64,000 nt of DNA. Origin: a virus. Numbering within the stretch: the first letter of the stretch is position 1; each line of letters begins with the position of its first letter. Made by a program: the position numbers and the translations under genes. This document shows, in pieces, positions 34,909-44,596 of the stretch. The DNA lies in the IMG/VR virus record IMGVR_UViG_3300012005_000004, positions 16,370-80,369 of that record; one strand, 5' to 3'. The notes under the pieces were generated by a model that saw only the letters and a program-made list of their open reading frames with translations, was not told the DNA's origin and searched no databases.

Positions 34909-37527
34909 ATGAGGCTACATCAGAATGATCACGGTTTTGAATCTCAGCTGCCGACCGATGAATATGAAGCTGGCATTGAATTTTCACAAAAGATGGTCAC
35001 GATCTTGTCCGACCATATCTACAAGGACAAGATCCTCGCGGTGATCCGTGAGCTCAGCTGCAACGCCTATGACTCCATGGTTGAAGCTGGCAAGAAGGAT
35101 TGCCCATTTAAGATGCACCTTCCGACTCGCATGGATCCAACCTTCTATGTAGAAGATAATGGTGTTGGGCTGGACCCATTGGTCCTCCCACGCGTCTACT
35201 TGACGTACGGGCACTCAACCAAAACCGATAATGATGAAGCGATCGGAGCTCTCGGCCTCGGGTCTAAGTCTCCATTTGCTTACACAAAATCTTCCTTCAT
35301 CGTCCGTAATCGCTGGAACGGCGTAGAGTATTCCTACTTGGTTTACTACAACGCGCAAGGTAAGCCTGCGATGTCAAAGGTCGGAGAAGAAGTTACCGAT
35401 CGAGGCAACGGACTGCGCGCCGAGTTTGCGGTCAAGCCTCAAGACATCTCCGCATTCTTTGATCGTACCGATCGTTTTTTCAAGTATTGGAAGAACACTC
35501 TTCCAGATTTCGTTGGTCAGGACACTAAGCGAGTCTTACATTCTAAGATCGATAAGGTCATCGACGGTGGTAGCTGGTACTTAGAAAACCGCGGAGCTGA
35601 TAGCGATTTCAAGGGGGCAATCGCTATCATGGGAAACATCCAATATCCCATCGAAGCTGATTCGATCCCAAATTTACCCGAAGAGCTGAAAGTAGTCGCT
35701 CAAAACTCCTTCGTGATTGAATTTCCGCTTGGATCTCTAGCTTTCCAGCCCTCGCGCGAAGCCTTATCATTTGATGATTTTACAAACAAGAGCTTGATCG
35801 CTCGCCTCGAAGAGGTTCGCCTATCAATGGGAGATACATTCAAGGCACAGATCTTTAAGAAGGGTCAAACGCAGCTGCAATTCCGTAAGAATTTCACTTT
35901 CAAGCTCAATGAGTTTGCTCGGATTATCAGGAGGGAAACTATTTCTTCTGCTCGATATGACAACCAAATTTATTGGGCCGTAAAGTTTCTGCTTAACCGT
36001 ACCCACGTCGATTCGGTAACCTATGATAAGTATGAATACAGCATCGACGGATTGCTGAATAATGTTCACTACGTAGTACGAGATGGTCACCAACAGTTCG
36101 CGATTATCTCTGAAACCACACGAGGTAAGAATGCTAGGATCTGGCTATCTAATGCTACATCATTGACGTTCTCTGCAAAACAAGATGTTCCATATGATGA
36201 GATTTATCCTGGTCCAAATATTGCTAGCCGAAAGATCAAACAAAACGAAAAGGTAACATTTGATTGGATCCCATCGTTAGTTCCAAACCGCAAGAACGCA
36301 GCTGAGTATAGCAATGTCCAACGGGTAGTTATGTCCGGTAAGTTTGACGTGGTAACTAACAATCGACTGATGCTTGACTCTCCAGAAGCAACCTTTGTCA
36401 TCAATGATGAAGGTGGCCCTGGTGAGAGCAAGTATAAAGCTTATATCAAGTCCCATCATCGTGGTCCACAACAGTATTTCTTCGTTAAGCACATCACGAA
36501 GGACATCTCTATCGTTGAGCTTACTCAGAAAGTTGCTTCGTTCATCGAAGACAATGGGATGAAAGGCGCATCTATCGAGTTTACTAGCAACCTTGAAGAT
36601 TATCGTCCGGTGCTTGATAAGGTTAAGAAGAATCGCGGCACCATCAAGCTTTACGTGCGAGAGTTCAAATTTTACCCAACTATCAAGAAGCCATTTCAGC
36701 TTAGCGTTGGCCGTAAGACGGAGGTTGGCCGCGGGGATATGCCTCGGCATCAAGATGAACACACTCAAACCATCTTTGAGTGGGATGTTCTGAAGAATGC
36801 AAAGTTGCCATGGCTTTACTTGCGTAAAACTCGGTCTAAGGTTGAAGCTAATGAAGACACCAAGGCTAATCAACGTTCATTTATAACGCACAATAAAGAT
36901 GCGGTAATTCTTGCCTTGACCAAAGGTTTATTGGAAGATGTCGAGCATGAGGTGTTGCAAGATCCTCATCATAAGACGGTAGATAACCTTCCAGTTACAT
37001 TCAACAAATATACCGTTCTAGTTCTCACCGACGGTCACATCAAAGAGCTGCAGAAGAAGGGTATCAAGATGGTAGGACTTTATGACCATGTTAATGCTAA
37101 GGTCGCTGAGATGTTTAAAGCTCATGATTTTCGTAAGGACCTAGAGCATGACGCGATGATGGATAATCAAACGGTTATCAATGGCTTATATAACAGGATG
37201 GCGCCAGCTACTCGGCGGGGACTGTTAACTCGAGTTGAACCTGAAGTCCCTAGCGCTGAATCACTGATGTTGTCAATGCTCAAGAACTACGATGACTACT
37301 TAAACGCTCCTAAGAATAATACTGAGAGCTACGAGATGGTTGCCCTGTATCAATATTTCGTTGATATGTACAGTGCTGGAGTTAGCAACAGCAAGTCAGC
37401 ACGAACCATTGATGAAAAAGTTAAAGACAGGTATCCGATCTTAAAGTATATGTCTATCAACAATTTAGATAAAAATGGAGTAGATATCCTTCTAGATTAC
37501 GCATCTATGGTTGAAAATAACTGTTGA
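34909..37527 (+). CDS. rIIA: rIIA-like GHKL ATPase protein
   Basis: GGAG 9 nt before the ATG at 34909 fixes the start (872 aa). An in-frame TTG 15 nt upstream overlaps that site. The N-terminal 300 residues form a GHKL ATPase with IRELSCNAYDSM near residue 44 (N box), FYVEDNGVGLD near 80 (G1) and LGLGSKSPFAY near 117 (G2). This matches phage rIIA membrane-associated lysis-control/exclusion proteins. The long C-terminal part has no recognised domain. A rIIB-like gene follows after an inserted receiver-domain gene. Confidence 0.85.
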   Translation: MRLHQNDHGFESQLPTDEYEAGIEFSQKMVTILSDHIYKDKILAVIRELSCNAYDSMVEAGKKDCPFKMHLPTRMDPTFYVEDNGVGLDPLVLPRVYLTYGHSTKTDNDEAIGALGLGSKSPFAYTKSSFIVRNRWNGVEYSYLVYYNAQGKPAMSKVGEEVTDRGNGLRAEFAVKPQDISAFFDRTDRFFKYWKNTLPDFVGQDTKRVLHSKIDKVIDGGSWYLENRGADSDFKGAIAIMGNIQYPIEADSIPNLPEELKVVAQNSFVIEFPLGSLAFQPSREALSFDDFTNKSLIARLEEVRLSMGDTFKAQIFKKGQTQLQFRKNFTFKLNEFARIIRRETISSARYDNQIYWAVKFLLNRTHVDSVTYDKYEYSIDGLLNNVHYVVRDGHQQFAIISETTRGKNARIWLSNATSLTFSAKQDVPYDEIYPGPNIASRKIKQNEKVTFDWIPSLVPNRKNAAEYSNVQRVVMSGKFDVVTNNRLMLDSPEATFVINDEGGPGESKYKAYIKSHHRGPQQYFFVKHITKDISIVELTQKVASFIEDNGMKGASIEFTSNLEDYRPVLDKVKKNRGTIKLYVREFKFYPTIKKPFQLSVGRKTEVGRGDMPRHQDEHTQTIFEWDVLKNAKLPWLYLRKTRSKVEANEDTKANQRSFITHNKDAVILALTKGLLEDVEHEVLQDPHHKTVDNLPVTFNKYTVLVLTDGHIKELQKKGIKMVGLYDHVNAKVAEMFKAHDFRKDLEHDAMMDNQTVINGLYNRMAPATRRGLLTRVEPEVPSAESLMLSMLKNYDDYLNAPKNNTESYEMVALYQYFVDMYSAGVSNSKSARTIDEKVKDRYPILKYMSINNLDKNGVDILLDYASMVENNC

Positions 37528-37532
37528 TATCA

Positions 37533-37561
37533 TATACATTTCTCCTAGATCTGGTTATAAT
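37533..37561 (+). promoter_or_regulatory. Promoter TATACA-N17-TATAAT
   Basis: TATACA (37533-37538) and TATAAT (37556-37561), spacing 17, upstream of the receiver-domain gene with AGGAGG before its ATG. Confidence 0.72.
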
Positions 37562-37587
37562 AAGAATCATACCACATAGGAGGTTCA

Positions 37588-37956
37588 ATGATTGCTTATC
37601 AACCTAAAACCATATTGGTAGTAGATGATAATATAGATTTAATTGCTTCAGCTGTTAATTTACTTAAAAATCATGGTTACGAGACCATCACAGCAGAGAA
37701 CGCCGCTGAAGCATTGAATATCATAGAATCTGGTAAACACGTTGATCTCATCTTCACTGATGTGGTAATGCCAGGGAATGTCTGTAGCGTCGAGATGGCT
37801 GCTCGGGCCAGATACATCTATCCGCATATCAAGGTTATCTTTACGAGCGGGTATAGAGATACTTTAAAGATGCTGCTTGAAGATGAGGTGTTTCTGTTGA
37901 AACCCTATGAGTTTAACTCAATGCTCAAAACTATAGAAGATGTTCTCAACAGCTAA
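37588..37956 (+). CDS. Stand-alone response-regulator receiver domain
   Basis: The 122-aa product is a complete CheY-like receiver. It has the acidic pair ILVVDDN near residue 10, the phosphorylatable Asp in IFTDVVMPG near 57, the switch Thr/Ser in FTSGY near 90 and the conserved Lys in LLKPY near 109. No output domain is attached, so it would act by binding a partner or as a phosphate sink for a host histidine kinase. It has its own promoter and lies between rIIA- and rIIB-like genes. Confidence 0.88.
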   Translation: MIAYQPKTILVVDDNIDLIASAVNLLKNHGYETITAENAAEALNIIESGKHVDLIFTDVVMPGNVCSVEMAARARYIYPHIKVIFTSGYRDTLKMLLEDEVFLLKPYEFNSMLKTIEDVLNS

Positions 37957-37969
37957 CTTCACTTTTTTG

Positions 37970-37998
37970 TTTACACTTCGTGGATGTTGAGATATAAT
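37970..37998 (+). promoter_or_regulatory. Promoter TTTACA-N17-TATAAT
   Basis: A perfect TTTACA (37970-37975), 17 bp, then TATAAT (37993-37998), 42 nt before the rIIB-ACP gene. CGGAGGCG serves as ribosome-binding site. Confidence 0.8.
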
Positions 37999-38039
37999 GT
38001 CTATATTAAATTTTTCAACAACCTCGGAGGCGAACCGAA

Positions 38040-39425
38040 ATGAGTAACGAGATCTACTACACCAGCCATGATGGTGGTGCTACGCTCTTTATGGACGGAA
38101 AGCTGAAGTCAATCTCCAGCGATCACCCAAATTTCATGAAGATCATGAGCGCTCTCAAGGCAAAGTCATATGACTTGGCCATCAAGCTCATGGACATGGT
38201 AGGAACCATCAATGATATTGGATCAAATGTTTCCAAGAAGTTTGTTGGTCGTAGAGTTTTTGTCGAAGGTGAAACGGTTTACTTCACGGATGAAAATGGC
38301 AAACATCATGTCTTGCACGGTACTCTTGTTGATCGCATCATCGATGATATCGGTAAGCCATCTGGACAAAAATATGCAGATGCTCTCTTGGCTCTTCAAG
38401 ATAACATCATGCGCAACACTCGCAAGGATATTCGCGAAGAGCTGTATGAGTTCTTAATGTCTGGAAAGACGCCGATCACGATGGATGGTTGCTTCCTGGC
38501 TTACAAGAAGGTAAAGGCTGCAAACAAGCAAGGTCAATACCTTGACATCTACTCTGGAACTATGGATAACGCGCCTGGTAAGATTCCGCGTATGGATCCA
38601 AAAGATGTCGACGCAGATCGGTACCGAGAATGCTCTCGAGGACTGCATTTCTGTTCTCGTGGTTATTTGAGTCACTATGGAAATGGAGATGGAGATGATT
38701 CATCTGTAGTTATGGTGGTGAAGGTCAATCCAAAGGATGTGTTTGCAATTCCTACGGATTATTCATTCCAAAAAGGTCGGGCATCTGAATATTATGTGGT
38801 AGGTATGGTTAATAAGGGACACGATCTTTCCAAAAGTGACGTGTTCAAGGATTCTTTTATCGATGAAGATAGCAAGGAAGCTTCGGCACCGAATGTTACA
38901 TTCAAGGCGCCTCTCAAGGCTGGCTTGCAAACTGTTGGCGAAAGCTATGGTTTGATCAACGATGGAAAATGCTTGGTCATCGAACAGAACGGAAAATATG
39001 TTCCAGTTAGATCAGCTTCATTCACCGGTAAGGTAGATGCTCCTGGTGCCGATCAAGTGAAGCATCGGTTGGGTAAGGTTATCATGGAGATGTTTGAATT
39101 GGCTTCATTTGAAGTTACGAGTGACCTTACTCTTGAACAAGTTGGTGGCGATTCGCTAGATGCGGTAGAGCTAGTTATGGCGATCGAAGATGAGTTTGAG
39201 ATTGAGATCTCCGATGATGATGCTGAAAAATTCCACACGTCAATGGATATTCTTAACTATCTGCTCAAGGTGAATAAGATCTTTCCACCGAATAAGTATT
39301 CTTATGTTGATGTTCTTGGAACTCCAGTTACCGGAGAACCGAAACTCATGTCATTTGAAACGAAGTCGGTTCGTCAGTCAGTAAAAGAAGCAGTACAAAA
39401 AGCTCAAGGATCTGTTAAGAGTTAA
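38040..39425 (+). CDS. rIIB: rIIB-like protein fused to an acyl carrier protein domain
   Basis: Residues 1-290 (of 461) follow the rIIB pattern: an N-terminal MDGKLKSISSDHPNFMKI, a central TPITMDGCFLAYKKV, and RECSRGLHFCSRGYL near 198. Residues about 335-415 form a complete acyl carrier protein with GGDSLDAVELVMAIEDEFEI, in which Ser near 370 is the phosphopantetheine site, followed by the usual acidic helix and YLLK. T4 rIIB has no such domain. A short helical tail ends the protein. A host or phage phosphopantetheinyl transferase would be needed to activate it; none is seen in the window. Confidence 0.85.
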   Translation: MSNEIYYTSHDGGATLFMDGKLKSISSDHPNFMKIMSALKAKSYDLAIKLMDMVGTINDIGSNVSKKFVGRRVFVEGETVYFTDENGKHHVLHGTLVDRIIDDIGKPSGQKYADALLALQDNIMRNTRKDIREELYEFLMSGKTPITMDGCFLAYKKVKAANKQGQYLDIYSGTMDNAPGKIPRMDPKDVDADRYRECSRGLHFCSRGYLSHYGNGDGDDSSVVMVVKVNPKDVFAIPTDYSFQKGRASEYYVVGMVNKGHDLSKSDVFKDSFIDEDSKEASAPNVTFKAPLKAGLQTVGESYGLINDGKCLVIEQNGKYVPVRSASFTGKVDAPGADQVKHRLGKVIMEMFELASFEVTSDLTLEQVGGDSLDAVELVMAIEDEFEIEISDDDAEKFHTSMDILNYLLKVNKIFPPNKYSYVDVLGTPVTGEPKLMSFETKSVRQSVKEAVQKAQGSVKS

Positions 39426-39455
39426 GTCGAAGAATGCCTCCCTTCGGTTTTACTC

Positions 39456-39489
39456 AGAGAGATCGAAGAAATTCGATCTCTCTTCTTTT
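39456..39489 (+). terminator. Intrinsic terminator with GAAA loop
   Basis: AGAGAGATCGAA, loop GAAA, TTCGATCTCTCT, then TCTTTTG. It ends the rIIB-ACP unit. Confidence 0.8.
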
Positions 39490-39501
39490 GAGCTAAGGTA
39501 A

Positions 39502-39508
39502 ATAAATA
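39502..39508 (+). promoter_or_regulatory. ATAAATA late-promoter-like motif
   Basis: ATAAATA 23 nt before the HNH gene start, with an AAAGGCGG ribosome-binding region between. Confidence 0.45.
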
Positions 39509-39531
39509 GATAAACCAGAAAGGCGGACAAT

Positions 39532-40213
<682 letters not shown>

Positions 40214-40233
40214 TAACTTGGTGGATATATGTG

Positions 40234-40262
40234 TATACATGTTCATAGATGTTTGTTATAAT
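40234..40262 (+). promoter_or_regulatory. Promoter TATACA-N17-TATAAT
   Basis: TATACA (40234-40239) and TATAAT (40257-40262), spacing 17, drive the GGDEF-EAL gene through a 110-nt leader. Confidence 0.7.
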
Positions 40263-40298
40263 GATCTTAGTACTTAAGTAATTAAAAAGAGGTTTAAA

Positions 40299-40322
40299 AT
40301 GTATTCTTTACAATTTTCTTAG
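40299..40322 (+). other. Possible 7-codon leader peptide
   Basis: ATG at 40299 is preceded by AAAGAGG at 6 nt and encodes MYSLQFS before TAG. Downstream, AACTTTC and GAAAGGTT can pair around the main ribosome-binding site (AAAGG). The arrangement suggests translational control of the GGDEF-EAL protein, but is not proven. Confidence 0.4.
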
Positions 40323-40377
40323 TGTAAATCCAACGTGTATTTAGCGTTAAAAACTTTCAAATGAAAGGTTACACCTC

Positions 40378-42498
40378 ATGCAACGGATTTATAAGGATAA
40401 TGCCGTGTTGCGAGGCATTATCGAAAACACCATGGATGCGATCATCGTCATTAACGATGATAATAAAGTAGTAGAATGGAACAAGTATGCCACTGATTTA
40501 TTTGGATATACCCAAGATGAAGCTATCGGTAGATCATTATCTTCTCTGATTATACCAGATACGTTCATTCCTCACCATGAGGCATGCGTTAATCGAGCTG
40601 TCCAAAATCAAAAAGATCATTGTTATCTTAGAACTGAGATGGATGCACGCAGAAAAGATGGTTGTAAGCTCAAAATTGAGCTTACAGTTTCTCAGATAAC
40701 TCTAAAAGATCAAAGCGGAATAAAGAATAGTTTGTTTAGCGTAGCAATACGTGATATCACAGTTCAAAAGAATAGTCAAGACCGTGTGATTCGCCAAGCT
40801 TCTCTTTTAGATCTTTCGCGTGATGGTATCTATGTTATTGATAAAGATCAGAGGTTGACTTGGTGGAATAAGGGGGCTGAGCTGCTCTACGGATATTCCA
40901 CTGATGAAGCTATCGGTCATATAGCTTATGAATTGTTACAAACAGATTACCCACTAAGTGGTAGGAATGCCTTTGAAGAGATCTTTCAAACACTTCTACA
41001 TTCTGGTTCTTGGGAAGGGGAGTTGACGCAACTCACAAAAGACGGTAATCGCGTTACAGTTCTCAGCCGTTGGGTACTTGATATCGAATATGATGAAGTG
41101 TTAATAACTAATACCAATATCACAGAGCTAAAACGAAATCAAGAAAAAATCGAATATCTCGCTACGCATGATGATCTCACTGGTTTGCCAAACCGTCGGT
41201 TGCTAGAAGATAGAATAAACCATGCGATAATCCAATGTGAACGAAATGGTGGTCACGTTGGTGTTCTATTCTTAGACCTTGATCGTTTCAAGATCATAAA
41301 TGATTCGCTTGGTCATGACATGGGAGATAAACTACTCAATGAGGTTAGTCAAAGATTAGTCAAATCAGTGAGACGTGAAGATACCGTAGCTCGTCTAGGT
41401 GGAGATGAATTTGTAGTAGTTCTTGAGAATGTATCAAATATTGAAGATATAGCTGAGATCTCTTCCAAGATACTGAATTCTATTCAACAACCTATTTCAT
41501 TGGGAGAAGGTGCTGGGAAGAGCATCTCAATCAACACTAGCATTGGTGGTTCCGTCTACCCAAAAGATGGCCTAGACGTTATCACATTGATGAGGAACGC
41601 TGATTTAGCTATGTATAAGTCTAAAGAATATGAAATGGGGGCATTTCGTTTCTACAGCCCAGAGATGAATGAGTTAGTTCTTCAACGACTGACAAATGAA
41701 AATAATTTAAGAAAAGCATTGAATAATGAAGAATTCATTCTCCATTTTCAACCGAAGATCTGTAGCGCAGAAGGGCGTACCACCGGTGTTGAAGCATTGA
41801 TTCGATGGAACCACCCAGAAAAGGGTTTAATCATGCCATCTGAATTTATTGGATTAGCTGAAGAGATCGGGTTAATCAATAAAATTGGTGAGTGGGCTCT
41901 ATACGCAGCGTGCGAGCAAAATAAAGCATGGCAAAATATGGGATTGCCTCTCATACAGATGTCAGTAAACTTGTCAGTGCACCAGCTCACGCCAAATTTA
42001 GTTAACATCGTATCAAAAGCGTTGAAAATGTCTGGCTTAGATCCAAAGTGGTTAGACCTAGAAGTTACCGAATCTGCTGCGATGAAAGATGTAGACATGA
42101 CGATTGAAACCTTAGGTAAACTTCGAAAGCTTGGTGTGTCAATCTCTATCGATGATTTTGGAACTGGATATTCATCTCTAGAATATCTTAAAAAGATGCC
42201 GTTAGATAACTTGAAGATTGATCAATCATTTGTTAGTGGCATTCCAACAGATTCTAATGACCTTTGTATCGTGGCTGCAATCATTGGTCTGGCTCATAAC
42301 ATGAAGCTACGAGTGATCGCTGAAGGAGTGACATCTAAAGAACAAGTTGCGTTCTTAGACACACACAAATGTGATGAGATGCAGGGTTACCTATTCAGCC
42401 GTCCAGTGACAGCTGAGGACGTAGAGCAAAGGTTGATCGGTCAAGTTTGGAGCTACCCATACCAAGGAAATCATGAACTACGAACGTGCGATGATTGA
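40378..42498 (+). CDS. PAS-PAS-GGDEF-EAL cyclic di-GMP enzyme
   Basis: The 706-aa product has two PAS domains (about 8-130 and 135-255), a GGDEF domain (about 260-425) and an EAL domain (about 440-700). The cyclase motif is intact (ARLGGDEFVVVLE near 340) and RRED lies five residues before it, a feedback-inhibition I-site. The EAL motif (TGVEALIRWNHPE near 468), DDFGTGYSSLEYL near 594 and LKIDQSFV near 616 are intact. It has no membrane helices. Both synthesis and breakdown of c-di-GMP are therefore possible, with the balance set by the PAS domains. Confidence 0.92.
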   Translation: MQRIYKDNAVLRGIIENTMDAIIVINDDNKVVEWNKYATDLFGYTQDEAIGRSLSSLIIPDTFIPHHEACVNRAVQNQKDHCYLRTEMDARRKDGCKLKIELTVSQITLKDQSGIKNSLFSVAIRDITVQKNSQDRVIRQASLLDLSRDGIYVIDKDQRLTWWNKGAELLYGYSTDEAIGHIAYELLQTDYPLSGRNAFEEIFQTLLHSGSWEGELTQLTKDGNRVTVLSRWVLDIEYDEVLITNTNITELKRNQEKIEYLATHDDLTGLPNRRLLEDRINHAIIQCERNGGHVGVLFLDLDRFKIINDSLGHDMGDKLLNEVSQRLVKSVRREDTVARLGGDEFVVVLENVSNIEDIAEISSKILNSIQQPISLGEGAGKSISINTSIGGSVYPKDGLDVITLMRNADLAMYKSKEYEMGAFRFYSPEMNELVLQRLTNENNLRKALNNEEFILHFQPKICSAEGRTTGVEALIRWNHPEKGLIMPSEFIGLAEEIGLINKIGEWALYAACEQNKAWQNMGLPLIQMSVNLSVHQLTPNLVNIVSKALKMSGLDPKWLDLEVTESAAMKDVDMTIETLGKLRKLGVSISIDDFGTGYSSLEYLKKMPLDNLKIDQSFVSGIPTDSNDLCIVAAIIGLAHNMKLRVIAEGVTSKEQVAFLDTHKCDEMQGYLFSRPVTAEDVEQRLIGQVWSYPYQGNHELRTCDD

Positions 42499-42640
42499 TA
42501 ATCTTTTAACATTACTTCGAGATAGTCAACGAAGGGCTGGAGATGTAGAGTGGGCTCGGCGACGAGATAAGTTAATCGCCGAGCTGCTTGAAACTAAACG
42601 ATCTATTTCTTGCTCTTCAACGAAGCTTGAGGAGAAGTAA
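42473..42640 (+). CDS. Small hypothetical protein, 55 aa
   Basis: An ATG with AAGGA upstream inside the 3' end of the GGDEF-EAL gene opens a 55-aa frame of charged helix (RDSQRRAGDVEWARRRDK). It overlaps the converging minus-strand gene by 38 nt. Moderately supported. Confidence 0.5.
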   Translation: MNYERAMIDNLLTLLRDSQRRAGDVEWARRRDKLIAELLETKRSISCSSTKLEEK

Positions 42641-43271
42641 GTTTCTTTGGCTTCAGTGAAGCAGCTCCTTTAGGCGGGTGTTGCTTCGCTAATGCGTCTT
42701 CCTCCTTCTGATGCTGTGGCTTTGGTGGAATGAATCTTCCTTCTGCATCAATGTGAGGTGATGAATATTTAAAACGTTCGCCACCTAATGCAGTTGCAAC
42801 AACCAAATTTACCTTAGCGTATTTTCTACCTGCCATCTTATAAACGGTCAATCTGTGGTGACCATCTAGTATGCAAAGGTCTCCACCGTTTCCACCCTTA
42901 GGTAGGTCTATCGAATAAACAACTTCGGGTAAATCTTCATCTTTAACGTTCTTATTCTTGTCAACCAAGCTAAGAAGACGATTTTTTTGGACTGATGATT
43001 GGGCTCGCCCTAGCTCCTTGAGAGGAACAAGAACAACTCTTCTCTTGGTATGTCCTCCTGAGATGATTGACTTAGGGCGCTTAAAGAATGCGCTAAGGTC
43101 GATCTCTTCACCATCTACGCCATCAAACCATTGACGGTGCTCATCAGCTGCAGGGTGGCTCTTGATGGCGATCTTAACTTGCTCGATCTCATCTGATGTC
43201 AGCTTAACGGCGTGCTGTTTGATCGCTTCCTCGGCTCTCCAGCCCTCTGATAGATAGTTCTTGAATGACAT
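42603..43271 (-). CDS. ParB-like (sulfiredoxin-fold) domain protein, putative virion-internal
   Basis: The 222-aa product starts MSFKNYLSEGWRAEE. A ParB/Srx-type core around residues 80-165 includes LCILDGHHRLTVYKMAGRKY near 133, where GHHR is the usual nucleotide-binding/catalytic motif. A Lys/Pro-rich disordered tail follows. The LSE-G at residues 7-10 fits a head-protease site. The next gene on this strand begins after one base. Confidence 0.7.
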   Translation of the reverse strand: MSFKNYLSEGWRAEEAIKQHAVKLTSDEIEQVKIAIKSHPAADEHRQWFDGVDGEEIDLSAFFKRPKSIISGGHTKRRVVLVPLKELGRAQSSVQKNRLLSLVDKNKNVKDEDLPEVVYSIDLPKGGNGGDLCILDGHHRLTVYKMAGRKYAKVNLVVATALGGERFKYSSPHIDAEGRFIPPKPQHQKEEDALAKQHPPKGAASLKPKKLTSPQASLKSKK

Positions 43272-43272
43272 G

Positions 43273-44064
43273 TTATGGCTCCGCGAAGTCTTCTAGTCCA
43301 GCTTCGATCAGCTCATTTTGAGCTTCTAAAACTGAGATCTTACCCTTGTTATTTTTAGGACCGACATATTTGTTAATGATCGCCACCGCATCAATTAAAT
43401 CTTGAGAGTTATGATACTTAACCTCATCTTTTTTTAGCAAGGGTGTGTTATAGCGGCCTTTGACCCATGAATCATCTATAGCGACGCTAGTTAATCCTTC
43501 GATCAATAATAGACCTAAGATGTTTGACTTAATCGGATTTCCACCGATCCAAATAGAGCTGTTAATTCGATGGATGTGCTTGTGAATATCCTTGAGAGAA
43601 GTAAACTTATTACCAGAGATCCTGAGCTCTTTACCAAATTCTTTGGGGGCTCCTACAAAATCTGTTAGTAGATTGTTTGAGATGTTCATGCCACCATTTG
43701 GTAGCTTATCTGGAGCACCCTTCCAAGAGCTGATCTTATTGTTTCGAACGTTATAATAGTTTCCTGTAAATTTTGCAGGACCACCCGTCAGATCTTTGAG
43801 CTCTTGATCCATACAGATCAGGTAGCTGTTGAAGCTAAACATCCTCGGAAAATTCTTAAGACTAGTCACATTACCTTCTGCTGAAAATACTCCGTGACAC
43901 AGCGCAAATGGAACCTCGACATGTCCGTCTACTGATAAAGTTACATTAGCGTTTGCGATGATCTCTCCGTCTTGCACCATGCACTTGATCAAGTGATTAT
44001 CGCTGATAAATTTGGTGGCGCCGCGGTCCGCGGCTGATTCGACTAAGATTTGAGAGATTTTCAT
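43273..44064 (-). CDS. Putative virion-internal protein, FTSLK-family (LRR-like)
   Basis: I start at the ATG at 44064 (263 aa) rather than 33 nt upstream, since MKISQILVESA matches the N-termini of related genes. The middle has LRR-like strands (NNKISSWKGAPDKLP, NNLLTDFVGAPKEFG, GNKFTSLKDIHKHIH). The C-terminus has NKYVGPKNNKGKISVLEAQNEL, shared with the proteins encoded at 17299, 17946 and 50834. LVE-S at residues 7-10 fits [IL]xE cleavage. Confidence 0.7.
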   Translation of the reverse strand: MKISQILVESAADRGATKFISDNHLIKCMVQDGEIIANANVTLSVDGHVEVPFALCHGVFSAEGNVTSLKNFPRMFSFNSYLICMDQELKDLTGGPAKFTGNYYNVRNNKISSWKGAPDKLPNGGMNISNNLLTDFVGAPKEFGKELRISGNKFTSLKDIHKHIHRINSSIWIGGNPIKSNILGLLLIEGLTSVAIDDSWVKGRYNTPLLKKDEVKYHNSQDLIDAVAIINKYVGPKNNKGKISVLEAQNELIEAGLEDFAEP

Positions 44065-44069
44065 AGCTG

Positions 44070-44076
44070 TATTTAT
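44070..44076 (-). promoter_or_regulatory. ATAAATA late-promoter-like motif
   Basis: Minus-strand ATAAATA ending 5 nt before the ATG at 44064. No ribosome-binding site is present between. Confidence 0.45.
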
Positions 44077-44104
44077 TTTATCATTAGTTGTCACCAACTA
44101 ATGA

Positions 44105-44133
44105 TGTACTTTTCTAGAGATTTAAGTTATAAT
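44105..44133 (+). promoter_or_regulatory. Promoter TGTACT-N17-TATAAT
   Basis: TGTACT (44105-44110) and TATAAT (44128-44133), spacing 17, before two small genes. Confidence 0.7.
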
Positions 44134-44159
44134 TAAATTATGTTTAATTGGAGGACTAG

Positions 44160-44387
44160 ATGCTGAGAGTTATAGGAGACAAGGCTGAGGCTGTTAGCGA
44201 GGCCAGATTGTTGTCAAAAACCATCCCGGGGATCCGCTTGTACGTAACGTCGAGCGGAAGTCTTCTCCTCACAGAGGAAGATCGACCTGAGCTCCGTGAA
44301 ATACCATTTAATGATGTTAGCATTCGTGCGATCCGAGAATATGATGTTGAATACATGGAAGAAGTCCCAGAATCAGAAAGAGTTTAA
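44160..44387 (+). CDS. Hypothetical protein, 75 aa
   Basis: A GGAGG precedes the ATG. The product is small and alpha/beta with an acidic C-terminus (YDVEYMEEVPESE). No family recognised. Confidence 0.62.
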   Translation: MLRVIGDKAEAVSEARLLSKTIPGIRLYVTSSGSLLLTEEDRPELREIPFNDVSIRAIREYDVEYMEEVPESERV

Positions 44388-44390
44388 ATT

Positions 44391-44582
44391 ATGAATATTA
44401 TAAAGTATCCGTACCCACGTGAAAAGATGATAGCTCCATTGATCATCGAGCAACCCAAGACGATCGATGAGATGATCACCGATGCTAAAAAGCTAGTTGC
44501 AGCTCACGGCATGCCTGTTTCCTTTGAGTACCGAGGAGCTACCATTATGGTAAGTAAAGGTCAAGCTTCTCAAAATGAATAA
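44391..44582 (+). CDS. Hypothetical protein, 63 aa
   Basis: Starts 3 nt after the previous gene. The product has a helical centre (TIDEMITDAKKLVAAHG) and short strands. No family recognised. Confidence 0.58.
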   Translation: MNIIKYPYPREKMIAPLIIEQPKTIDEMITDAKKLVAAHGMPVSFEYRGATIMVSKGQASQNE

Positions 44583-44596
44583 ATTTTTGAATTTAA

